Below are positions 11,563 through 22,206 of a DNA stretch of 64,000 bases, in pieces. Source of the DNA: Periplaneta americana (Eukaryota; Arthropoda; Insecta; Blattodea; Blattidae). Position 1 is the stretch's first letter. Every line of letters starts with the position of its first letter. The stretch lies in contig NC_091119.1 of assembly GCF_040183065.1 (NCBI RefSeq), positions 189,268,043-189,332,042 on the forward strand, written 5' to 3'. Below the pieces are notes generated by a model. It worked only from the letters and a program-made list of their open reading frames with translations. It was not told where the DNA came from and searched no databases. A program made the position numbers and the translations under genes.

Positions 11563-11770
11563 TTGAAATAAATAATATTGTAGCATGGAGGACCAGTTAT
11601 TTATGACACCGTTTGACGGAAGTTTGGCAACATCCCTATTCGGCAAGGTTCGTGGCCTGCTATTTAACGTGGTAGGAGAAAAGCGGGTGGAATGGAATGA
11701 GTACAGGTGTTAACTTTTCCAAGAACGACGACAGCGCTGAAGGGGCACAGATCCGATGGTTCGACAATAT

Positions 11771-12077
11771 CCCACATTTTCAGTTTGTGTACAAGTTGCT
11801 TTTTGAGGTTTGAATGGATTTTTCTATATACAAGCGTTGTGTAATAAAGGAGAGAATGTTCAATTAGAAATACTTTACAACATGATTGTCAAAATGTAAG
11901 TTATAAAAACCAAAATGCAATTCGGCAATGGTAAACGTTAGCGGACCCTGCTTAGGTCGTTATTGCACGCATGAACATAACAACGGAATTTACAATCTTT
12001 GGTGCAATTCTATAGAGTTTCGTGTCTGTTTTAAATTTAATTTTAAGTTTTGGTTTTGTCATATAATTTTTGGAGCT
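11771..12077. other. No gene seen
   Basis: AT-rich spacer between the TIR transposon and the LINE target duplication. No feature recognised. Confidence 0.4.
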
Positions 12078-14032
12078 GTTTTATTACGAATCCCTACAAT
12101 AAGCCTCGGAATAGGACTGATTCTCTGGCACGACCACAGCAAAGGAATAAGGTTTTGAGATTTGGCACTTGGGACGTAACTAGTCTTTATAGAACAGGAG
12201 AGGTAACATTAGTAGCAAAAGAACTAGCTAGATATAGAATAGACTTTGTGGGAGTACAAGAGGTTAGGTTAGATGGGAATGGCATATCACAAATAGGAGA
12301 TTACTTGTTGTAATATGGGGAAGGAAACAATAATCACCAATTAGGAACAGGATTCTTTGTTCATAAAAGAATAAAATCAGCAGTAAAAAAGGTCGAATTT
12401 ATCAGTGACAGGTTATCATATTTAGTACTTAAGGGTAGATGGTGCGACATCTTAGTTATAAATGCTCACGCCCCTACAGAAGAGAAATACGACCATATAA
12501 AGGATAGCTTCTATGAGGAATTGGAACATACTTTTGATCAGTTACCTAGATATCACATGAAAATTTTATTGGGGGATTTCAACGCTAAAGTAGGACGGGA
12601 AGATATTTTTAGACCAACTATTGGAAAAGAGAGCCTACACGCAACTAGTAGTGGCAATGGAGTTAGATTAGTCAACTTTGCCACATCCAAAAATGTAATT
12701 GTCAAAAGTACAACATTCCCCCATAAGGATATACATAAATATACTTGGACTTCTCCAGATGGATTGACACACAACCAAATAGATCACATCTTGATAGATA
12801 AACGGAGACATACTAGCATAGTAGATATTCGAACTTTCAGGGGTGCAGACTGTAATTCTGACCATTATTTGGTGATTGGAGAATTAAGAGAAAGATTATC
12901 AGTAGCCAAGCGAGTAGAGCAACAAGTTAATATTACTAAATTCAATATTTTGAAATTAAAGGACGAGGAAGCTAAGCAAAATTATCAGGTCGAAATTTCG
13001 AATAGGTTTGCCACTTTAGAAAGTTCCGACGAAGCTGAGAAAAAATTACATGTTAATAGCGTGTGGGAAAATATCAGAGATAGTATCAAAATTGCAGCTG
13101 AGCAGAGCATAGGTTATTATGAAACTAAGAAAAAGAAACCGTGGTTTGATGAAGCTTGTTGCATGGTAGTAGAAAGAAGGAAACAGGCAAAATTGAAATT
13201 CTTACAGGATCCAGTTGAGGAGAAGAGAGATAATTATTTCAATGAAAGGCGGGAAGCAAGTCGTACACTTAGGAATAAAAAGTGAGGTTACTTGAAGGAA
13301 AAACTGAATGAGGTAGAAACAAATAGTAAGAATAAAAACATTCGAGATTTATATAAGGGTATAAAGGAATTTAAAAACGGATATCAGGCAAGGGTAAACG
13401 TGATCAAGGATGAGAATGGTGACTTGCTTGCAGACTCTCCATCAATCCTAAACAGATGGAAAAACTATTTTGCGCAACTACTAAATGTACATAGGCCAAA
13501 TAGAAATGATCGGGATGAAATTGAAATACAAACTGCTGAGCCATTTATACCCGAACCTACGCTTTCAGAAGTCGAAATTGCGATAGAAAATCTGAAAAAG
13601 TAAAAGTCTCCAGGTATCGATCAAATTCCAGCAAAATTAATACAAGAGGGTGGAAGGGCATTATATAGCGAAATTTATAAACTTGTACTTGCTATTTGGG
13701 AAAAGGAAATTGTACCAGAACAATGGAAGGAGTCCATAATTGTACCTATTTTTAAAAAGAGGGACAAAACGAACTGTGGTAACTTTCGAGGAATATCACT
13801 TTTGTTGACGTCGTACAAAATTTTGTCCAATATTCTTTTGAGAAGATTAACTCCGTACGTAGATGAAATTATTGGGGATCATCAGTGCGGTTTTCGGCGT
13901 AATAGATCGACTATTGATCAGATTTTTTGTATTCGACAGATAATGGAGAAAAAATGGGAGTATAAGGGTACAGTACATCAGTTATTCATAGATTTCAAAA
14001 AGGCTTATGACTCGGTTAAGAGTGAAGTATTA

Positions 14033-14094
<62 letters not shown>

Positions 14095-15319
14095 GAACTG
14101 GTAATGGAAATTACGGGAAAACGGCTGAACGGATTTTAATAAATGACCTCTCATTTTGAAGCTTGGAACCCAAAGTTTTTCGGAAAAGTAGTAGTTTTCA
14201 GTGAAATATCAATTTTCCTACATAATTTTCCTATTTTCCAAAATCCATCTGTTGTCAGTTTTGAGAACTAATTTTATCGAATCACGGCCGACTTGATTGA
14301 ATTTCTGAACAAAACACACACTACAATAAACAATAGGCTATTACACGAAGGCCATGACCTGCAGGATTGCCGATATATTTAGAGCTCAATTCAATTTGTT
14401 ATTAAAAATTCATTCTGCAGTGTATAATAATTTTCTCAGTACAGCTGTGTATTGGATATTCAAATCTACGAAACTTGAGGTGGTTTGATGACATTATCAT
14501 TAGAAATGAAATATTATTATAGTTAATATGATGCATCTATTTTTCATTAATTGTACATAATATTGATGCTATATTGATGACATGAAAGTGAAACGTTTTG
14601 AGGTTATGTAAGTAAATGTAGAGAATATCTTAATTTAGATCTTCATTTCTATAATTTACTGAGTGGCTGCTATATATAACTACAAAACTTAAGATAATAT
14701 TATTGTTATTAAAAATCAAATATTTTTATACTTATTAACCCAGTGGGGTTGGGTCTTTTTCATATACTTAATGGCGGTGTAGTGTAGATATTGATATGTA
14801 TCATTCTCTTCAGTATTGGCTCGAGAGAGCGCAAAAATTACAGTTCCTAAGGAAAGATCAAAAGGTATTACTTACTGATAAAATAAGAGGCCTAGAAAAT
14901 TTTGTAGTCTCCAGATCATTTCAGCAAGATCTCTTAGTAGAATAAAATGATTTTACGCTCTACATTTCAAGTTCTACGTGCAGCAGCTATACGAAAATGC
15001 TATTGTTCGAAAGCTTAGCAAACCTGACATTTTTTTAACTTTCGCGTACAATCCACAATGACCTGAAATAGCTACTGCTATCGTCCTGACATTGATACTT
15101 GCGTTTTCGCATTGAAACTCAAAAACTGAAGTTGGATAGGTTCAAGAAAAAGTATTTGGCCTAAAAAAATGCATTCAGAGGGAGTATGTTTCATTATTAT
15201 GGAAACAAATAACTGTCAAAAAGACAAGTATTCTTCATTGAAAAAAAAAATCTGAAAAATTTTTATTTGAACGTCTAACGAACTTAATTTGCAGCAGTAT
15301 TTGCTGCACAAGCCACTAC
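14033..15319 (+). mobile_element. Helitron-like element inserted in the LINE RT
   Basis: Starts with TC after an A and a (TA)n run (14036-14090), and ends at CTAC (degenerate CTAG) before a T. A palindromic GCAGCA/TGCTGC-type hairpin lies about 10 bases before the end. The LINE reading before and after matches the uninterrupted copy at 52714-54003, so the insertion point is certain. Non-coding. Confidence 0.82.
14036..14090. repeat. (TA)n microsatellite
   Basis: Uninterrupted TA run within the Helitron 5' end. Confidence 0.95.
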
Positions 15320-16432
15320 TATAATATATTCTTATTGAATCTGGTATTCCCAAGAAACTAGTTCGATTAATTAAAATGTGTCTCAGTGAAACATACAGCG
15401 AGTCCGTATAGGTCAGTTTCTATCTGATGCTTTTCCAATCCACTGCGGGCTAAAGCAGGGAGATGCACTATCACCTTTACTTTTTAACTTCGCTCTAGAA
15501 TATGCCATTAGGAAAGTTCAGGATAACAGGCAGGGTTTGGAATTGAACGGGTTACATCAGCTTCTTGTCTATGCGGATGACGTGAATATGTTAGGAGAAA
15601 ATACACAAACGATTAGGGAAAACACGGAAATTTTACTTGAAGCAAGTAAAGCGATCGGTTTGGAAGTAAATCCCGAAAAGACAAAGTATATGATTATGTC
15701 TCGTGACCAGAATATTGTACGAAATGGAAATATAAAAATTGGAGATTTATCCTTCGAAGAGGTGGAAAAATTCAAATATCTTGGAGCAACAATAACAAAT
15801 ATAAATGCCACTCAGGAGGAAATTAAACGCAGAATAAATATGGGAAATGCGTGTTGTAATTATTCGGTTGAGAAGCTCTTATCATCCAGTCTGCTGTCCA
15901 AAAATCTGAAAGTTAGAATTTATATATATTACCGATTGTTCTGTATGGTTGTGAAACTTGGACTCTCACTCTTAGAGAGGAAAATAGGTTAAAAGTGTTT
16001 GAGAATAAGGTGCTTAGGAAAATATTTGGGGCTAAGAGGGATGAAGTTACAGGAGAATGGAGAAAGTTACACAACGCAGAACTGCACGCATTGTATTCTT
16101 CACCTGACATAATTAGGAACATTAAATCCAGACCTTTGAGATGGGCAGGGCATGTAGCACGTATGGGCGAATCCAGAAATGCATATAGAGTGTTAGTTGG
16201 GAGACCGGAGGGAAAAAGACCTTTAGGGAGGCCGAGACGTAGATGGGAGGATAATATTAAAATGGATTTGAGGGAGGTGGAATATGATGATAGAGACTGG
16301 ATTAATCTTGCACAGGATAGGGACCGATGGCGGGCTTATGTGAGGGCGGCAATGAACCTTCGGGTTCCTTAAAAGCCATTTGTAAGTAAGTAAGTAAGTT
16401 TTATTACAATAACATTTTTCAATTTCTAACGA

Positions 16433-16592
16433 ATTTAAAGTTCATACATTTTATTACCTAGTCAAAACAATATTAACAGTTAGTTAATTTCTATTTTATT
16501 CTTCTCTCTTAAAACTCGCAATTAAAATGACACAATTGGTCAAATAACTGGCTTACTTTGTTATAACCGTCATTGGAAAGTACACTTAGATT
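16433..16592 (+). repeat. Repeat flanking the 16.6-21.8 kb nest, left copy
   Basis: Shares TTTAAAGTTCATA, TTATTCTTCTCTCTTAAAAC and GTCATTGGAAAGTACACTTA with 21893-22045, same orientation. The two copies sit on either side of the split family A MITE. Confidence 0.75.
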
Positions 16593-16641
16593 GGTTATCT
16601 GGTAAGCGTCAGAATAGGAGTTCTACCTTGGTTAAAGCATA

Positions 16642-16732
16642 CAGCACAGTCTAGTATATACAGTCACGAAAGTCAATACGTAGGAAATATGCATCCATAG
16701 ATAGTTGCTAACCACTAGGATCGCTACTATCA
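16642..16732 (+). mobile_element. MITE family A, left half of a split copy
   Basis: Starts CACAGTCTAGTATATACAGT and holds GATAGTTGCTAACCACTAGG. The right half resumes at 20188 after the P-like insertion. Confidence 0.75.
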
Positions 16733-16828
16733 AATACCTTACTACAATAATACCGGACGGTGTGGCGATACACGCTAAACAAGCTGTAATCAACTGCAAT
16801 GTATATTGTTGCTGGGCTAGTTAATAGT

Positions 16829-17312
16829 TTTATGCTCGACCATGCCGGAATGTAGTAATTATACACCTGGTAGCAGTCCTTTAATGCATGTCATTAAAGT
16901 ACACCTATTCATTAAAGTTCAGGTTTTCGATTATTCTCGGATATGCAATCGAAAGACAACGAGGGAAACGTCACGGAGGCTGGAAATACAATACTGTCCA
17001 GAAGGTTATGCTCTGTTACTATAATAATTAGCGTTAATTGTAAATAATATTCAAATAAATTCAATTTGTCATCTCGTTTTTCAATTCTAAATCAATTTCC
17101 AGGTTATATCAAAATTAGTTCATGTTATTCTCTAGATTATTTCAAGGTCAATGACATTATTGTTCCTCGGAAAAAATCAATACTTTCGCCTCTGCGCACA
17201 TCTCACAATTTACGAGCTATGCACAAGGTCACTTCCCCTCTTGAGTCAGATACGAATAAAATGAATAATTCTGCATAATTTCAAGTTAGAAATATGGTCG
17301 AGCATAAAAAGT
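16829..17312. repeat. Subterminal unit with TTTTATGCTCGACCAT inverted ends
   Basis: Bounded by TTTTATGCTCGACCATGCCG and its inverted counterpart ATGGTCGAGCATAAAA. The same unit, with the adjoining GTACATTATGCAACGAGCC side, forms the free-standing insertion at 24783-25413. Confidence 0.65.
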
Positions 17313-17464
17313 CGTATGAAACTTGCCTATAATGGTAATTAAGACGCTCGTATGAAAATTATGAAACTCGCTTGCGCTCGTTTCATAAACAAACGTACTC
17401 GCGTCTTAATTAGTATCATAGGCTCGTTGCATAATGTACTATTGTTAATTAGTGCAGTGTTAAA

Positions 17465-17584
17465 ATGTCAGGGTGTACATGTGCTGTTTATAATTGCTAC
17501 AATTACAGCATTACAAATTGCTCCAAATCGTACTTTCGATTTCCGAGAAATCATAAAACGTGCGTCAACAAAATTCTTTATTAG
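17465..17584 (+). pseudogene. THAP zinc-finger start of a P/THAP9-like transposase
   Basis: Reads MSGCTCAVYNCYNY, then NCSKSYFRFPRNHKTC, ending at a stop after 39 codons. The spacing of C-x-C-x4-C with the downstream SYFRFP box fits the N terminus of THAP domains (C2CH, DNA-binding). The later conserved Trp, His and AVPTIF box are absent, so only the first half of the finger is present before a stop. THAP domains head P-element and THAP9 transposases and some host regulators. Its position inside a TIR-bounded element favours the transposon origin. Confidence 0.6.
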
Positions 17585-17732
17585 GCTTAATCCTTTGTCT
17601 CTGTATTGATAGAACAATAAATTTTTTTTATTTAGTTCTAATAAATGAATAGAAGTTAAAATAGGCTATATTGTAAATTTTAAAGTTTCAGCAAATTAAG
17701 TTTTATTGTTGTCCACATGCCTTTATTAATTA

Positions 17733-17889
17733 CTAGCCGTAACCGTGCGCTCCGCTGCACCTGTTAGAAATAAATATAAAATAATTACAGAATTAAAATA
17801 GGACGTTTGATCCAGGGAACAACTTTTACAACAGCGCAAGATAATCTGCTTCGCTTATTACCCATTTTTTTTTTTTGCATTGCATTTAT

Positions 17890-17945
<56 letters not shown>

Positions 17946-18889
17946 GTACTTTAACACTATTCAATTGAGCATAGTTAAAATTTGAATTATAAAATAATGG
18001 ATTGCTAAGCTAACGTACTATTACTGCATACTAACACTCTCGTTGTTCGTTAATTCTCTGAGATTAAAATGAGTGTACATAAATATTATTTTAAGAAATG
18101 CAGAAAACGAATGTACAATATAGCCTATCAAATTTTCTGTGCATAAGAAGCTATTTTAATCTTACCTGTCCTCGATTTACTCAGACGTTACTGTAATAAC
18201 ATTATAGTATTATGTCCATATAGAGAAACTACACTTTCCAATGGTGAAATAATAATAATTAATTATACAAATCAGTTAATTTAGCTTCTGATATTACTTC
18301 ATACAAATGCAGAAACATTCTCTGTAGGCTATGTTTAATAGCTTTCGATTTTTGATGTCCAAGGTCCCTGTTTCGATTGTTGTTGTTCAAGGCCCCTTAT
18401 AGACTAAGTCATTTGTTCTTAATTCATTGCACTATCTTAGATGGCGTTATTTTAATTTTAAAACTCATTTATCTCATTAAATATCAGTCTTATCAAAATT
18501 TTGTAAAGAATAAAACTTATCGGAAATCATTTTTAAAGAAACTTTTGTTATGCAATATTTTTCACAAAAATCAATAATAAGCGAGATATTTCGATTTATT
18601 CAATTCAGGCACCCTTATAACTCCCCCTTTTAAATAAAGTATTTTGAATGCCATATAGCCTAAAATCTAAGTCACAACGAACTTAATTTACATTCCAATT
18701 TTCATATAAATCGGTTCAGCCATTATCGCGTGAAAAGGTAACAAACATACAGATAGACATACAAACAAAAATTTGAAAATTCCGATTTTCGGTTTCAGAG
18801 TGGTTGATTATATATGTTAGGACCAATTATTTTTGGAAAATCGAAAATTACCAGAAAATTTTCGGCTACAGATTTATTATTAATATAGA
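17733..18889 (-). mobile_element. Helitron-like element (second family)
   Basis: On the minus strand it starts TCTATATTAATAATAAATC after an A and ends GTTACGGCTAG before a T. A GTGC/GCAC hairpin lies about 11 bases before the CTAG. The partner copy at 27746-29372 has the same ends. A (TA)n run lies at 17893-17943. Confidence 0.82.
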
Positions 18890-19104
18890 TTATAAGCATC
18901 AGATTACTATCAAGTTTATCTTTGCAGTTGTCAGCAATGGGTATATAAAGCGTTATTGTAAATTCATTTTTAATGTCAGAATTAATTTTGTCTCACTAAA
19001 GCAAAGAAAAAATACGCAACAATATTAATTACGGAAAATGATATGAAGCATGCAATATTTCTCATAATATGCAGCTTTGATATAAAATAATGTTATATTA
19101 AATA

Positions 19105-19988
19105 CAGGGTGGACGCTCGAATGTACCTAATTTCAATTATATGTGACTGGTAAACGGTTGAAGATAGAACCTTACGGTAACGTTTATATGCAAGTAAAAT
19201 TCAACAAGTTTCGATATGCACATCACCATATCTCTACGTGAGCTCCAGCTGTCACTGTGACGATATCGAGGCGATGAACGATTTCTTGCCAAGCACGATG
19301 GAGCATGTCTTCTGGAATGCTTTCAATAGCCTCTATGATGCGCTCCCGAAGATCACGAAGGTCTCTGACTGGGGTGGCGTAACTTACACTTTATCTTTGA
19401 CGTAGCCCCAAAGAAAGAAATCGTATTGGCGAATTCCACTCGTTTGGGTTTGTCAAGCGGCTCCAGACGTTGCATTAACTGCACTTTGTATGCGTACAGT
19501 TTGAGACGTTTGTGGACAATTCGTTGCAATGTTGATTTTGGTACTTCAAGTTCCCGCGAAGCTCTTCTTAATGACTTCCGCGGGCTTCGCTCTTACGCGG
19601 CTTGAACATTTGCAACCATTTTGTCGGATGTTCTACGACCACCACCATGCTTCTTCAACACCGATCCTGTAGCTAAAAATGTATCGTGTCACTTCTTAAT
19701 GCTTTTAGCAGTTGGAGCATCATGCTTAAACACTCGCCGATACTCCCTTTGAACTTTAACAATAGATTTAAACTCCGCATACCACAACACAGTTTGCGCT
19801 TTCATCTGCGGTGTCGCCATTTTGACAATCGATACAATCTATGAAAAGAAACCATGTCTGCGCACCATCTACCGATATGATTCGAAACTTGTTGAGTTTT
19901 CCTTTCATATAAACGTTACCGTAAGGTTCTATCTTCAACCGTTCACCAGTCACAGTTGAAATTAGGTACATTCGAGCGGTCCACTCTG
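19105..19988 (-). mobile_element. Tc1/mariner-like element with long TIRs and internal deletion
   Basis: Borders are TA/CAGGGTGGACGCTCGAATG and the inverted CGAGCGGTCCACTCTG/TA. The inverted repeats run about 115 bp (19105-19220, 19868-19988). The remaining coding part is at 19230-19820. Confidence 0.9.
19230..19820 (-). pseudogene. Tc1/mariner-like transposase, middle deleted
   Basis: The start MATPQMKAQTVLWYAEFKSI is followed by VKVQREYRRVFKHDAPTAKS, FLATGSVLKKHGGGRRTSDK, SRELEVPKSTLQRIVHKRLK and KPKRVEFANT. The sequence then jumps straight to the C-terminal block FLxLWGYVKDKVY and VRDLRDLRERIIEAIESIP, ending with HRLDIVTVTAGAHVEIW. The intervening catalytic core with the first two Asp residues is gone. 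Two stops interrupt the N-terminal half. In-frame neighbours on both sides of the deletion belong to the same family, so this is an internal-deletion derivative that may once have been mobilised in trans by a full copy. Confidence 0.85.
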
Positions 19989-20187
19989 TACTATTCAACA
20001 TTTCTTAAGTGTCTCGTATCAAGACCGTCTCCAACGTTTTAAACAATAGTCCGATTCCCGCTATGTTAATATTTGTATTTGTGGACGTAATTCCACGCCG
20101 CTCCGCTAGATCTCAAGTCCGCGATATTTCGCACTCACGTCAATGCTGCTAGTATACAGCTGTTCGGTATTATTATAGTAAGGTATT

Positions 20188-20279
20188 AGCTATCACCTCA
20201 TCACAGACAATGCGAAATAGTACCTGCATAGTCTATTGTTTCTAGTACCCTCATCAACTCGAGCTTCGTGACTGTATAT
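20188..20279 (+). mobile_element. MITE family A, middle piece
   Basis: Continues the 16642 copy: CACCTCATCACAGACAATGC, then GAGCTTCGTGACTGTATAT, where the hAT enters. A few terminal bases follow the hAT at 21143. Confidence 0.75.
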
Positions 20280-21142
20280 CAGTGGCGTAGCGTCAATGTA
20301 AGCTAAAAAGCTCAGCTTCCCCAGCTAATAATAATTTCATAATAAACCTTCAGTCTATGGACAAAATTATTTATTAATTTTAATAGAATTTATATTTACG
20401 CTTTAAATATTGTGATGCGGCAGCTCAGGATGATTTGTGATGCAGCAGTAAACAAGAAGCCTGCACACACCAGCTTCCACGCAGACTGGTTTCTTTCACT
20501 CATTCTTCTGTGTAACCCACCCCGCAGATTTTCCATCCCTTTCTAACTAAACTACCCTGGTCGCAAGGCTAGCAAGAAGCTAGCTTTGACATTGAAAATA
20601 AGTAGTTTCCGAGTTATCCCTTTTCGTCAGTTGTGTTCAGTTGAAGTGTTAGTGTGCATTGTGGCTGATGTAATAAATAATGAGTGAAATAACAGTTCCT
20701 GACACCAATTTACTTGAATTTTTTAGGACAATTCTATTATCAAGACTGACTTACGAACAAGTGTGATTTAAAAAACAAATGACCGACTCCCTTGCTGTCA
20801 ATGAAGGACACAACCAAAAGACAGACGCATACTTACGTAATGATACTAATACTGTATCTATTGACCGTTAATATTATGATTTCTCTAAGTATGACAGGGA
20901 GTGAGCTATACGTGCCTATTTGTTAGAGATATGTGTAAACCGTGAAATAATATTTTACTACGTACCATTTGAGGTCATGCCATATTGGTGTTACTCACGA
21001 GGTTTCAACCAATCTTCAACTGCTGATTTGACATTGACTACTATTTATTTTAAGACTATAGTTATGTAATACGTTTTCTCATATTACATGAAAGATAACT
21101 TGAATTAGCTTCCCCTGCTCAAGATTTCATGCTACGCCACTG
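20280..21142 (+). mobile_element. hAT deletion derivative with perfect 8-bp duplication
   Basis: Ends CAGTGGCGTAGCGTCAATG and CATGCTACGCCACTG, flanked by CTGTATAT on both sides (20272-20279, 21143-21150). Positions 20681-20870 read MSEITVPDTNLLEFFRTILL, SRLTYEQV, then a stop and NEGHNQKTDAYLRND, resembling the N-terminal TTF/ZMYM-type segment of hAT transposases. The body of the gene is deleted. Confidence 0.9.
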
Positions 21143-21155
21143 CTGTATATACTAT

Positions 21156-21843
21156 AATCTTTTCGCTGTAAGAAACATTCTAATATAACCAATAGCACGT
21201 GACTGAAGTGAGGCTTCATTGGCCACTGTTTGGCGCCGTAGATTCTCAGTACATGTTCCCGCCTAATGTTGTACATTCTGTTTCATGTTAAACATTTCCC
21301 GTTACTCGTCAAGTAGGCCTAACCTCACTACTATGCATTCATTTGCTTAGGAAACATTTACTTTATAATTACTATAATTAAAACTCACTTAACTTATTAT
21401 ACACATTAAGGACTATTTCTTTTTCTCCGCTTTTGAGAAGGTTTCCACTCTTATGTTTAATAACCACACACACCGAGAATGCAGAAGCCATACTTCAGTA
21501 CCACGTGCTTACGTGAACAAATACGAGCTCAAGTGATGCTAACTTCTTACAAGAACAGACTACTTCGGTATTACGGTTTGTATTCATCCGCGTTCATAGT
21601 ACATAACAAAATATAAAAGTAGCTTTTCTTTTACATATCGTTTTACATATGAGTGAAGTTATATGTTTCATCGTATTTAACAGCTAGAATTCAATTTTTT
21701 ATTTTCAAATAATACAAGATTATGGTTTCCAAATACGAACTATTTTTTCCCGCGTCATGTGAGTGTTTCGACTGGGAGCCAATCACGGGTATGACAACAA
21801 CGTGCTTATGTTTACATTAGGATTTTTCTTACAGCGAAAACAG
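21156..21843. mobile_element. TIR element, about 690 bp, non-coding
   Basis: Inverted ends CTTTTCGCTGTAAGAAA and TTTCTTACAGCGAAAA lie within the same family A terminus (TATACTA before, TATAGACTGT after). Superfamily not assigned. Confidence 0.6.
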
Positions 21844-21892
21844 TATAGACTGTAGTTATAGTATGAGGGCATATTATATTGTGGCTTGGGTT

Positions 21893-22045
21893 TAAAGTTC
21901 ATATATTGTATTACCTGGTCAAAACAATCAACATTTGGTTAATTTGTATTTTATTCTTCTCTCTTAAAACTCGCAATGAAAATGACACAATTCGTCAAAT
22001 AACTGGCGTAATTGCTTATAACTGTCATTGGAAAGTACACTTAAT
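21893..22045 (+). repeat. Repeat flanking the nest, right copy
   Basis: Direct repeat of 16433-16592; see that entry. Confidence 0.75.
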
Positions 22046-22206
22046 GCACATCAAACAGATGTGTCTTATGATTGAAATTTATATATACTTATTTTATTAT
22101 ATTACTAGGCATATCTGAAAATAAAAATGAATTGTAAAAAAAAAAAAAAAAAATTAAACTAGATTGAGTTCTATAACCTTTGAGACACCCCATACCTGGC
22201 GTAGAC

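Larger units (their letters stand above)
10574..11770 (+). mobile_element. DNA transposon with a split transposase gene
   Basis: TIRs read CGGACCATCGGATCTGTGCC at 10581 and the reverse complement GGCACAGATCCGATGGTTCG at the right end. Between them lie a SINE (10793-11025) and a transposase-like gene (11034-11562). It lacks the whole C-terminal catalytic half, so it is a deletion derivative or a decayed copy. Confidence 0.6.
12088..16372 (+). pseudogene. LINE endonuclease-reverse transcriptase frame, broken
   Basis: The endonuclease opens with VLRFGTWDVTSLYRTGEVTL and FVGVQEVRLDGNGI. After a stop it resumes with LLGDFNAKVGRE, TWTSPDGLTHNQIDHILI and CNSDHYLVIGELR, the usual Asp/Asn/His landmarks. 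A linker frame follows to 13603. The RT shows [39 protein letters not shown] and [12 protein letters not shown]. Beyond the Helitron come [17 protein letters not shown] and the catalytic [14 protein letters not shown]. The C-terminal end carries [37 protein letters not shown] and the last residues MNLRVP. Several stops and frame changes are present. The RTE-like label rests on the endonuclease type and the simple-repeat tail and is tentative. Confidence 0.88.
12088..16397 (+). mobile_element. Non-LTR retrotransposon (RTE/BovB-like LINE), 5'-truncated, Helitron inside
   Basis: A perfect 10-bp target duplication GTTTTATTAC flanks it (12078-12087, 16398-16407). It carries an apurinic-type endonuclease, a reverse transcriptase and a short tail of (TAAG)n. 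The 5' UTR is missing; a copy of that part lies at 54004-54214. A Helitron (14033-15319) splits the RT. Without it the LINE is about 3.0 kb. Confidence 0.92.
16733..20187 (+). mobile_element. P-like element with THAP finger, itself split
   Basis: TIRs AATACCTTACTACAATAATA (left) and TATTATTATAGTAAGGTATT (right). The flanks TACTATCA / AGCTATCA are a likely decayed 8-bp duplication, the length P elements make. A THAP-like finger is at 17465-17584. A Helitron (17733-18889) and a Tc1-like element (19105-19988) lie inside. The P assignment is inferred from THAP plus TSD length; no catalytic region was found. Confidence 0.6.
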
